This document shows positions 17,521-26,190 of a stretch of 64,000 nt of DNA, in pieces. The notes beneath the pieces are model-generated. The model was not told the DNA's origin, searched no databases, and saw nothing but the letters and a program-made list of their open reading frames with translations. The DNA is taken from assembly GCA_013361095.1 (NCBI GenBank), contig JAATWA010000001.1, forward strand, positions 868,001 to 932,000, given 5' to 3'. How positions within the stretch are numbered: the stretch's first letter is position 1; each line of letters opens with the position of its first letter. Both the position numbers and the translations under genes were made by a program. This DNA comes from Pseudanabaena biceps. GTDB lineage: Bacteria > Cyanobacteriota > Cyanobacteriia > Pseudanabaenales > Pseudanabaenaceae.

Positions 17521-18522
17521 ATGCAAATCGAATTTGTAAATATAAACATTCTAATTTTAATTCTTGCCGCCAGCATTGATTATGCAATTGGTGATCCTGT
17601 TGATTGGTTGCATCCTGTGCAGGTAATGGGTTGGCTAATTTCTAGATATGTAGAACTTGTAACTGATAAACCCGAAAAATCTGATCGACGTATCGCCAGA
17701 TTTTCGCCCCAAGTCATGAAAATGTTGGGTGTGATTTTGGGAATATCGATGATTTTGGGAAGTGGCGCGATCGCGTGGCTAATTGTAATTGCGGCGGCTA
17801 AGGTCAATCTTATTTTGGCGATCGCCATTTCGAGTATTTTGCTAGGGGCTTGTTTGGCAGGACGCAGCCTCAGAGATGCGGCGGAGTCGGTATTAAAGGT
17901 TTTAGAAACGAGAGATATCTCCAAGGCAAGACAAGAGCTAAGCCGATATGTGGGGCGAGATACTGATGAACTTGATGAGATCGAAATTCTCCGTGCGGTG
18001 TTGGAAACTGTCACCGAAAATGCGATCGATGCGGTTACATCGCCATTGTTTTACGCACTAATTGGTTCTGCATTGTTTGATTATGGCGGCGTGGCTCTAG
18101 CGATCGCCTATAAAGCCGCCAGTACCCTTGACTCAATGGTGGGCTATCGTGAAGCACCCTATACAGATTTGGGTTGGTTTAGTGCCAAAACTGATGATGT
18201 TTTAACTTGGTTGCCCTGTCGATTGACAGTGCTAACGCTTGCCCTGATTTCTGGCAAGCCAATTGAGATTTGGAAGATCTGCAATCGCGATGCGAGACAA
18301 GATCCTAGTCCTAATTCTGGTTGGAGTGAATGTGTGTATGCCGCAATTTTGCAAGTACAGCTAGGCGGAGAAAATCGCTATCGCGGAATTATTAAGCACA
18401 AGCCACTTTTAGGAGATACGATCGCCGATATTTCTCCTATCAAAGTCTCTCAAGCTCTCGCTTTAACCCGCACTTGCTTCTTAATTTGGCTTGCTTTAGC
18501 GATCGCTTTCCTAATTACATAA
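17521..18522 (+). CDS. cobD: Adenosylcobinamide-phosphate synthase CobD/CbiB
   Basis: Membrane enzyme of cobalamin biosynthesis that attaches the aminopropanol (or its phosphate) side chain to adenosylcobyric acid. It has the family signatures DYAIGDPVDWLHPVQVMGWL at the N-terminus and ENAIDAVTSPLFYALIG around residue 163, with AYKAASTLDSMVGY downstream. Several hydrophobic segments fit the known multi-pass topology. The 333-aa length is typical. No other cob gene is adjacent. Confidence 0.95.
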   Translation: MQIEFVNINILILILAASIDYAIGDPVDWLHPVQVMGWLISRYVELVTDKPEKSDRRIARFSPQVMKMLGVILGISMILGSGAIAWLIVIAAAKVNLILAIAISSILLGACLAGRSLRDAAESVLKVLETRDISKARQELSRYVGRDTDELDEIEILRAVLETVTENAIDAVTSPLFYALIGSALFDYGGVALAIAYKAASTLDSMVGYREAPYTDLGWFSAKTDDVLTWLPCRLTVLTLALISGKPIEIWKICNRDARQDPSPNSGWSECVYAAILQVQLGGENRYRGIIKHKPLLGDTIADISPIKVSQALALTRTCFLIWLALAIAFLIT

Positions 18523-18955
18523 GTTTTACCCAAACAAGAAATCAGTAGACAACTTTAACTAATTCATAACCAGACCTAAACCTTAAGTCGCCTATTCTAC
18601 CTGTAATATCTTGTTAACTATTCCAAAATATAGAAATTACGATTTCAAAAATAATTGAATTGAGGATTTAATCAAACTGAGGTAATGGATTTTATATCTT
18701 TAAAACAATTTAATCATTTAGTAATTTCTTGTTCTTTTTATTGGTATAGCAATTTGATTCTAGTGATATACAGGCAGGGGCTTAAGCCTCTTAGCGATCT
18801 GAGTTATATGTAACTCACTAGTAGAAGAATTGCCATATCTATTATTTGCTGCTTATTGTGATCGCGTAAGCTCGATTTTCCGTTTGACCTTAATCGAACT
18901 AACCAATCTTTGTACTTCAATTAAGATTTTCACCACTACTAGACAACTAAACAAT
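18523..18955. other. 433-bp AT-rich spacer upstream of the giant phosphatase gene
   Basis: No gene or RNA is recognisable here. It contains the candidate Pho box described separately, -10-like sequences (TATTCT at 18593, TAATAT at 18604) and a small GGGGCTTAAGCCTC-type repeat near 18778. A TTG-initiated extension of the downstream frame (from 18830) runs into it but is less likely than the ATG at 18956. Confidence 0.5.
18554..18583 (+). promoter_or_regulatory. Candidate Pho box (three 8-bp repeats at 11-bp spacing)
   Basis: TTTAACTA, CATAACCA and CTAAACCT occur at 18554, 18565 and 18576, each separated by three bases. The cyanobacterial Pho box known for SphR/PhoB is tandem PyTTAAPyPy(T/A). 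The first unit fits exactly and the other two differ at one base each. A TATTCT hexamer lies about 10 bp downstream. The box is 373 bp from the chosen start, which requires a long leader. Function is inferred. Confidence 0.5.
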
Positions 18956-21900
18956 ATGGCTCCCAAAGTAATTTTAATTTCCTTAGATGGCGCAACTGAT
19001 ACCATCGTTGACAAGTATTTGCAGAGTGGTATTTTATCATCTAGCACAGGTCTAGGGCTACTCAAAAGTAAAGGCGTAGCAGCTACAGCAAATCAGACGA
19101 TTACACCTTCTTTAACTGCGCCTGCTCATATCGCGATCGCTACAGGCTCATCGGCAGTTAATAACGATATTAATGCCAATACTTTTAGTCTAATTGCTAA
19201 TCCATTTACTACTAATACCAGTGGGTTTGCTGCCCCGATCGGCGGTTATACCTATCAATCTGGCATTGACCCATCGGAAAGCAGTAATCCAAGCGCTAAC
19301 CCCATATGGTTGACACTACAGAATGCTGGTAAAACCGTTGTTGCGGCTACCTTCCCTGGTGCTGACGGTACAAACATCAAATCATCGAATGGAATTATTT
19401 TAGATAAAGCTAGCGATCGCACAGTTGATTACACCGTTCCATTTGGTGCTTTTGGCGGGCCATTCTTCACTGGTGGCTCTGGCGGTAAGGGATTTAGTTT
19501 GACTGCTGCTGACTTTACGGTCGATAGTACTCAAGCTGTTAATGGGCTGACTACTTTAGGCAAAACTTTCTATGGTTCGGTAAAAGTTGCTAACTTAGAA
19601 ACTCTCACTCCAACAGCGCTTATAGGTGGTAGCACTGGTTATGATTTAAAGGTAGCAGCGATCGATACTACCAATGACAACACCGTTAATTACGACACCT
19701 TAGTTGTTTTTGATGCCAATGTAGGTATTAAGGGCGCTTCGTCTTTGCCTTCCACTGGTTCCGCTTTTATCAAGGTCAGCGACCAAAAATCCAGCCCTTT
19801 TTACTTTGATGGCAGCAATAACAAAGTTGGTACTGCTTTCTATGCAAGTACACTTGCTCCCGATCTGGCTAATGTAAATATTGCTAGATACTCGGCTTAC
19901 TTCATTCCCCGCCCCGCCGAAAGCCCAACCGTAATCGCTAATGTTGATGACATTAATAACAACATCGGTTTTTGGGCGCCTCAGGCAGATTTTCGTTTTC
20001 CTGAACGGATCAATACTGGGCTGACTAAGTTCAGCGATGCGGAACTTGAATCAATTTATGAAGATCAGGTCAAGACTTTTGTTGAGTATCAGACCAAGGT
20101 TCTGTTACGCAGCATTCAACAAAATCCAAATGCTGACTTAGTACTGGGTTATATCGAGCAACCCGACGGATCTGAACACCAATTTTTACTTACAGATCCA
20201 CGTCAAGCAACTGACTTCACAAATCCCAACAGCATCGGTGCTGGTCAAGATGCCGCTAAGGTTGACCGCTATCAGAAATATGTTGAAACCGCCTACAAAC
20301 TTGCTAGTGATGCTGTTCAGAAAGTCATCGACTCTGTAGGCGTGGATGCTAATGGCGATCCCAACAGCAACATCATCGTCGTATCCGATCACGGCTTCTC
20401 GCCTTTCCACACCGCTGTCAGCATGAACAACCTGCTGAAAAATGCTGGTTTTGACAGCACAAAGGTTCGTGCTGTCACCAGTGGGCCTGCGGTGAATATT
20501 TACATTAACCTTCAAGGTCGCGAACCTAATGGTACGGTCACAGTCACCGAATATTTGACCTTACAACAGCAGGTAAAGACACTTCTCAGTGGCTTAGTTG
20601 ACAACAATCCCAACTATGTCAACAGCGGCGCTGCCAGCAATACAGTATTTGACAAGGTCTACAGCCGCCAAGTCCCTGCCAATGCGACTACCGCCAACGA
20701 TGTGATTAACGCTCGTGGTAATTTTATTGGTGAAGATACGGGCGATGTATTTGCGTTGCTTGCCACTGGCTATAACTTTGACGGTGTGCAATCGTCAACT
20801 GCTCCTGTAATTCGTAAAGGAGCTACTGGAATTGATGCCGTTCAAAGCACTGCCGTATTCTCCGTACCCAACTTCTACGGCGCTCACGGTTACGATCCCA
20901 CCTTGCCAGACATGAAGGCAATCTTTTATGCGGCGGGTCCTGATGTCAGCCAGCAGTCGCTTGGTAATGTCAACAATATTGACGTAACACCAACTATTGA
21001 AAAAATCTTGGGTGTAACACCTGCGGCAACCGTAAATGGAACGGCTCTAACATTAAATTCCATTTTGCCCACACCAACTGAATCGGGTAAAACTGTTATC
21101 GAGTCAAAGTTATTGGCTAATACAACTTTTGCCACTAGCTTTATTCCAACTGGGGCGGCAGGAACGGTAAATGGCAATCAAGTAGCAATTGGCGGACTGT
21201 CTGGCGTAACTTATGATGCGGCAAACGATCGCTACTATGCGATTTCCGATGATCGATCTTCATTGGCTCCAGCGCGTTTCTATACTTTTACCATCGACAA
21301 GACAACCAATGCGGTTACGTTTACCAATGTCACGCCCATTAAGGATGCAGGCGGTAATTTCTTTGCACTTAATAGTCTCGATCCTGAAGGTATTGCTTTA
21401 ACCAAGAATGGAACCGTCTTTATCTCCTCAGAAGGTGAAGCTAATCCAGCCGCTGGTCGCGTTACTGCACCTTTCATTAAAGAATTTAATTTGACTACTG
21501 GTCAAGAAGTGCGATCGCTGAGCGTGCCAACTAAATTCGTGCCTGTAGTCCAAGACACTAATAACAATGGCGTTATTGATGCTGCCGATACGCAAACATC
21601 TGGGGTTCGCAATAACTTGGCTTTTGAAAGTTTGACGATTTCTCCAGACCAAAAAACGCTATTCACCGCTACAGAGAACGCTCTTCTCCAAGACGGCGTG
21701 GCTGCTGATACTACGGTCGGCACGCGATCGCGCATCGTTCAGTTCAACCTCACCACTGGTCAAGCGGAAAAAGAATATCTCTACATTACCGATAAAGTTG
21801 CCCTTCCCACTAATCCTGCTAATCAATTTGCTACTAACGGCTTGGTAGATTTACTGGCGATCGACAATCGCGGTACATTCCTCGCACTAGAGCGATCGTT

Positions 21901-24900
21901 CTCCACTGGAGCAGTTGGCACGATTGCGAACACGGGTAACACGATCAAGATTTACGAAATTTCTTTGCAAGGTGCAACTGATATTAGTGCCAATACATCC
22001 TTGACCAGCCTGACTACCGAGCAATTGGCAGCGATCGCGCCTGTACAAAAGCGCTTACTTCTCAATCTTGACGATCTAGCACTGCCGACTGGAACCGACA
22101 ATATCGAAGGAATTACGTTTGGTCCAAAACTTGCCGATGGTCGTCAGTCAATCGTGCTAGTTAGCGACAACAATTTCAGCCCCACGCAATTTACACAAAT
22201 CTTAACCCTCAGTGCCGATGTCGTTCCTACAGTAGCTCCGATCAATGAAACCCGCCCCGCACTTTTAGATGACGACGCAGTTCCATTTAGTCAACGCGCT
22301 GATGCAGACGATCCAGCGGTATATGTGAATGCAACCGATGCAGCGAAGAGCTTGGTTGTCACGAGTGTCAAGAATGGCGGTTTGCGGATTTATGACCTTG
22401 GTGGAAATTTATTGCAGACAATCAATCCTAGCAACCCTGACATTCGCTACAACAACGTTGACTTGCAATATGGCTTTACTCTCGGCGGTCAGAAGATTGA
22501 TATTGCTGTGGCAAGCGATCGCAACAACGACAAACTTGCTATTTTCAAGATTGATGCTAATGGTACTGGCGGCAATTTCTTAACGAATATCACTGATACT
22601 AGCGCCGCTACGATTTTCCAAGGTGCGCCATTTACGGGTGATTTCGATCCTGACTCGATTAGTGCTTATGGCTTAACAATTTATCGCAGTCCTGTCACCA
22701 ATGATTACTACGTCTTCACCAGTCGCCGTCAAACTGGCGATATCGCTCAACTAAAATTGGTCGATAAAGGCAATGGCACCATCGGTTATGAGCTAGTTCG
22801 TAACTTCACCGTTCCTACCATTGATGGTCGCGATCCTCAAACCGAAGGAATGGTTGTTGATCAAGAAACAGGCTTCCTTTACATCGGACAAGAAAACGTT
22901 GGGATCTGGAAGTACAACGCCGAACCGAACAGCAGTAATACTGGCACGCTAATCGATAAAGTCAAGGATTTGGGCGGCAAAAATCTCATTGAAGATGTCG
23001 AAGGTTTGACCATTTACTACGGTAAAGATGGTGCTGGTTATCTGTTTGCGTCAAGCCAAGGCGACAACACCTTTGCGGCATATGCCCGTGAAGGCAACAA
23101 TGACTTTATTGGACGCTTTACAGTTGGCAACAATGGCAACATTGATAGCGTTCAAGAGTCTGATGGTGCGGAAGTGATTAACGTACCTTTGGGTTCTAAA
23201 TTCCCATTTGGTGCATTCATCACTCAAGATGGCAGCAACGATCCCGCTGTATTAGTTAATGATGATGGCGAACTAGCAAATATCAGCAGCAACTTCAAGT
23301 TAGTACCTTTTGAGAACATTGCCAACGCCTTCGCAACGCCGCTCAAGATTGACACCACTAGTTACGATCCGCGAACTCCCCAAGCTAATTCTTTGCTAAA
23401 TGGAGTTGCTAGCGGCGACACGACTCAAACTTCCACTGTGCTTTGGACTCGCAGCAACTTTACAGGTGATGTTAAGTTTGAATATTCCACCAAAGCTGAT
23501 TTCAGCACGATCACTGGCACAAAAACTGCTACGGTGACAAATTCATTACAACCTGTAAAAGTTGATGTCACAGGACTAACCGCAGGAACCAATTACTTCT
23601 ATCGCGTCACTGATGCCGCAGGCGATGTGACGACGGGCAAATTCAGTACTGCTGATGCGATCGGTAAGCAGTCTGGTTTGCGCTTTGGTATCTCAGGTGA
23701 CTGGCGTGGTGAACTCGCTCCCTATCCTGCGATCGCCAATGCCGATGAGCGCAATCTCAAGTTCTTTGTTGAATTTGGCGATACCATCTACGGTGATGTC
23801 GCTTCCCCTGGACTGAAGAATGCCGATGGTACTGAAAAGCAACAAGCTACAACCCTTGACGATTATCGTGCCAAATACTCTGAAGTTTATGGTAGCCGTT
23901 ACGGACAAAATACCTTTGCCGATCTTCGAGCTTCTACTTCTATTCTCTCCACCATCGACGATCACGAAGTCACCAACGACTTTGCTGGTGGTGCGCCTAT
24001 TAGCAGCGATAAGGGCGGCGCTGGCGGAACTAATCGATTCCTTGCCGCCTTCCCTAACGACAACCCCACCACTTTGATTAATGACAGCACTCTCTTTGAG
24101 AATGGTCTACAAGCTTTCCAAGAGTACAAACCAAGTCAAGATCAGTTTTACGGACAAACTGGCGATGTGAAAACTGCTGGCGAACGTAAGCTTTATCGGG
24201 TTAACACCTATGGTAGTGATGCGATTAACATCGTTCTGGATGCCCGTTCCTTCCGCGACACCGAGCTAGCAGATGTTACTAATCTGGGCGATCAAGCCCA
24301 AGTTGGTGGCTTCTTAGCCAAGTCTTTTGATCCCAGTCGGACACTTTTAGGTCGAGTCCAAGTGGAAGATCTCAAGCGCGATTTACTCCAAGCTCAAAAA
24401 GATGGAGTGACTTGGAAGTTCGTTAATATTCCCGAACCAATTCAAAATCTCGGTGTACTTGGTGCTGGCGATCGCTATGAAGGCTATGCCGCAGAACGCA
24501 CAGAAATCCTCAAGTTTATTGACGACAACAAAATCAATAACGTGGTCTTCGTCACCGCCGACATCCACGGCACAGTAGTAAACAACCTCACCTATCAATT
24601 AGGTGCTGGTCAAAAGCAAATTGCTACTAATGCTTTTGAAATCAGTACAGGTTCTGTGGCTTACGATGCGCCTTTTGGACCAACTGTTGCCGCACTAGCT
24701 CTGGGTGCGGGTCTACTTAGCCCCGACCAAAAAGCTTTCTATGATTCTCTTCCTGTCGCCAATGATGCGGATAGTCTGGCTAACGATAAAGATGATTTCA
24801 TCAAATCTATCGTTGATGGTGGATTAGCTCCTCTAGGCTACGATCCCGTCGGGCTTAATAACAATCTCGCTCAAGCTAATGGATTGATTAAATCCACATT

Positions 24901-25741
24901 GTTGCAAGGCGACTACGTATCTCTGCAAACCTACGGCTGGACTGAGTTTAATATTGATGCTCAAACCCAGAAGCTAACTGTAACTACCTACGGCATCGAG
25001 CCTTACACCCGCGCTCAACTCGAAGCCGATCCAAACTTGATTACCAGCCGCACACCTCAGATCGTCAGCCAGTTTGAAGTGGAAGCCAATCAAGTCATTG
25101 CCGAAGCCAAACTTGTAGGATCAGTCGGAACCTCTGGTGACAACACATTGCTAGCCGTAAATGGTTCTGTTTTTGACGGTCGCAGCAATATTATCTTTAC
25201 TGGCGCTGGTAAAGATGAAGTCGATCCGCTAACCAATAACGCTTTTGCTGTGGGTAATAACCGCGTCGATCTTGGCAGTGGCAATGACACCATTTATGTC
25301 AGCCAAGGCGATCGCGTATTTGGTAGCTCTGGAGACGACATTTTTGAAGCCACTGAAGGCAAGGGTGGCAACCGCATGTCTGGCGGTGCGGGTGATGACA
25401 AGTTCTTTTTAGGATCAGGCGATCGCGCTCTTGGTGGTGATGGTGACGATCAATTCTTTGTTGGTACTGGCGGCGGTAATTTGTTGTCTGGTGGTGCTGG
25501 CAAAGACATCTTCAATATCTTCACTGCTGGAACTGCTCCTTCTGCTTCTAATACCATTCTCGATTTCCAATCTGGCATTGATTTAATTGGCATCTTGGGA
25601 ACTACCTCAGCCACACTTTCGCTTAGTCAGGTTGGTGCTGACACCGCGATCGTCTTTGACGGTCAAACTATCGCAACTCTTAGTGGAATTCAAGCATCTA
25701 GTTTGAGTTTCGCTAATACTGCTCAGTTTACATTTGCCTAA
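18956..25741 (+). CDS. Giant multidomain exo-phosphatase: phosphodiesterase + two phytase-type domains + PhoD + RTX tail
   Basis: A 2261-aa predicted secreted enzyme for organic phosphorus. Modules in order: (1) about 1-690, type I phosphodiesterase/nucleotide pyrophosphatase fold, with the metal Asp in SLDGATD, the nucleophile region TPSLTAPAHIAIATG, and ligands in VVSDHGF and GAHGYDP; (2) about 715-1090, esterase-like phytase domain; (3) about 1100-1465, beta-propeller phytase, with DADDPAVYV and later VEGLTIYYG; (4) about 1470-2010, PhoD N-terminal and catalytic domains, with EFGDTIYGD, DDHEVTND and VTADIHGT; (5) about 2050-2261, glycine/aspartate-rich RTX-like calcium-binding repeats (GGAGDD, GGDGDD). 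There is no N-terminal signal peptide, as expected for type I secretion by a C-terminal RTX signal. The start is ATG 18956, giving MAPKVILISLDG; an upstream TTG adds 42 unsupported residues. A terminator follows. Confidence 0.88.
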   Translation: MAPKVILISLDGATDTIVDKYLQSGILSSSTGLGLLKSKGVAATANQTITPSLTAPAHIAIATGSSAVNNDINANTFSLIANPFTTNTSGFAAPIGGYTYQSGIDPSESSNPSANPIWLTLQNAGKTVVAATFPGADGTNIKSSNGIILDKASDRTVDYTVPFGAFGGPFFTGGSGGKGFSLTAADFTVDSTQAVNGLTTLGKTFYGSVKVANLETLTPTALIGGSTGYDLKVAAIDTTNDNTVNYDTLVVFDANVGIKGASSLPSTGSAFIKVSDQKSSPFYFDGSNNKVGTAFYASTLAPDLANVNIARYSAYFIPRPAESPTVIANVDDINNNIGFWAPQADFRFPERINTGLTKFSDAELESIYEDQVKTFVEYQTKVLLRSIQQNPNADLVLGYIEQPDGSEHQFLLTDPRQATDFTNPNSIGAGQDAAKVDRYQKYVETAYKLASDAVQKVIDSVGVDANGDPNSNIIVVSDHGFSPFHTAVSMNNLLKNAGFDSTKVRAVTSGPAVNIYINLQGREPNGTVTVTEYLTLQQQVKTLLSGLVDNNPNYVNSGAASNTVFDKVYSRQVPANATTANDVINARGNFIGEDTGDVFALLATGYNFDGVQSSTAPVIRKGATGIDAVQSTAVFSVPNFYGAHGYDPTLPDMKAIFYAAGPDVSQQSLGNVNNIDVTPTIEKILGVTPAATVNGTALTLNSILPTPTESGKTVIESKLLANTTFATSFIPTGAAGTVNGNQVAIGGLSGVTYDAANDRYYAISDDRSSLAPARFYTFTIDKTTNAVTFTNVTPIKDAGGNFFALNSLDPEGIALTKNGTVFISSEGEANPAAGRVTAPFIKEFNLTTGQEVRSLSVPTKFVPVVQDTNNNGVIDAADTQTSGVRNNLAFESLTISPDQKTLFTATENALLQDGVAADTTVGTRSRIVQFNLTTGQAEKEYLYITDKVALPTNPANQFATNGLVDLLAIDNRGTFLALERSFSTGAVGTIANTGNTIKIYEISLQGATDISANTSLTSLTTEQLAAIAPVQKRLLLNLDDLALPTGTDNIEGITFGPKLADGRQSIVLVSDNNFSPTQFTQILTLSADVVPTVAPINETRPALLDDDAVPFSQRADADDPAVYVNATDAAKSLVVTSVKNGGLRIYDLGGNLLQTINPSNPDIRYNNVDLQYGFTLGGQKIDIAVASDRNNDKLAIFKIDANGTGGNFLTNITDTSAATIFQGAPFTGDFDPDSISAYGLTIYRSPVTNDYYVFTSRRQTGDIAQLKLVDKGNGTIGYELVRNFTVPTIDGRDPQTEGMVVDQETGFLYIGQENVGIWKYNAEPNSSNTGTLIDKVKDLGGKNLIEDVEGLTIYYGKDGAGYLFASSQGDNTFAAYAREGNNDFIGRFTVGNNGNIDSVQESDGAEVINVPLGSKFPFGAFITQDGSNDPAVLVNDDGELANISSNFKLVPFENIANAFATPLKIDTTSYDPRTPQANSLLNGVASGDTTQTSTVLWTRSNFTGDVKFEYSTKADFSTITGTKTATVTNSLQPVKVDVTGLTAGTNYFYRVTDAAGDVTTGKFSTADAIGKQSGLRFGISGDWRGELAPYPAIANADERNLKFFVEFGDTIYGDVASPGLKNADGTEKQQATTLDDYRAKYSEVYGSRYGQNTFADLRASTSILSTIDDHEVTNDFAGGAPISSDKGGAGGTNRFLAAFPNDNPTTLINDSTLFENGLQAFQEYKPSQDQFYGQTGDVKTAGERKLYRVNTYGSDAINIVLDARSFRDTELADVTNLGDQAQVGGFLAKSFDPSRTLLGRVQVEDLKRDLLQAQKDGVTWKFVNIPEPIQNLGVLGAGDRYEGYAAERTEILKFIDDNKINNVVFVTADIHGTVVNNLTYQLGAGQKQIATNAFEISTGSVAYDAPFGPTVAALALGAGLLSPDQKAFYDSLPVANDADSLANDKDDFIKSIVDGGLAPLGYDPVGLNNNLAQANGLIKSTLLQGDYVSLQTYGWTEFNIDAQTQKLTVTTYGIEPYTRAQLEADPNLITSRTPQIVSQFEVEANQVIAEAKLVGSVGTSGDNTLLAVNGSVFDGRSNIIFTGAGKDEVDPLTNNAFAVGNNRVDLGSGNDTIYVSQGDRVFGSSGDDIFEATEGKGGNRMSGGAGDDKFFLGSGDRALGGDGDDQFFVGTGGGNLLSGGAGKDIFNIFTAGTAPSASNTILDFQSGIDLIGILGTTSATLSLSQVGADTAIVFDGQTIATLSGIQASSLSFANTAQFTFA

Positions 25742-25753
25742 AACGAGCCTTTT

Positions 25754-25785
25754 AAAAGGGGGGAGGGAACTATCCCCCCTTTTTT
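25754..25785 (+). terminator. Rho-independent terminator of the giant phosphatase gene
   Basis: AAAAGGGGGG pairs with CCCCCCTTTT around a 10-base loop and runs into a TTTTTT tract, 13 bases after the stop codon. Confidence 0.8.
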
Positions 25786-25855
25786 GGTGCGCTAATTAGC
25801 ACTTCTTTCCTTTTTTCCCTTCATTTCCTCTTTATTTTTCTTTTACCTGAAAACT

Positions 25856-26152
25856 ATGGCAGACCCAATTGTTACGTTAAAAGGCTTCGCATCTTTACCC
25901 GCAGATACATTCTCCGCAGGTCCCGCGTCTGGTGCTGCCTTGACCAATCCTACAAATGGTCGTCCTACCCCATTCCCTAGCCAACCTGTTCAGGGCTTTA
26001 GTGGCGTACAATTTGCCCCTGATGGCGATGGTTCCGTTTTTTGGTTCCTTGCTGACAACGGCTTTGGCGCAAAAAATAACAGTGCAGATTTTTTGCTACG
26101 TCTTTATCAAGCTAATCCTAATTTTGCAGGAACTGAATCAGGCGATCGCTAG
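25856..26152 (+). CDS. N-terminal fragment of frameshifted phytase/glycerophosphodiesterase gene
   Basis: The first 98 residues of an esterase-like phytase domain ([39 protein letters not shown]). The frame stops at TAG immediately after a GCGATCGC octamer. In the +1-shifted frame the homology continues without a gap ([20 protein letters not shown]) into the next reading frame, so one base appears to be missing at or near 26149-26151. It should be read as the 5' half of a single gene spanning to 30021. A 47-base pyrimidine tract lies just upstream of the ATG. Confidence 0.75.
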   Translation: MADPIVTLKGFASLPADTFSAGPASGAALTNPTNGRPTPFPSQPVQGFSGVQFAPDGDGSVFWFLADNGFGAKNNSADFLLRLYQANPNFAGTESGDR

Positions 26153-26190
26153 CCTTACAAGGCTTTATCCAACTGTCTGACCCAAATAAA

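Noticed and set aside
18830..18955. TTG-initiated 42-residue extension of the giant phosphatase
   Set aside because: No signal peptide or family similarity. The ATG at 18956 places the catalytic SLDGATD close to the N-terminus, as in related phosphodiesterase domains.
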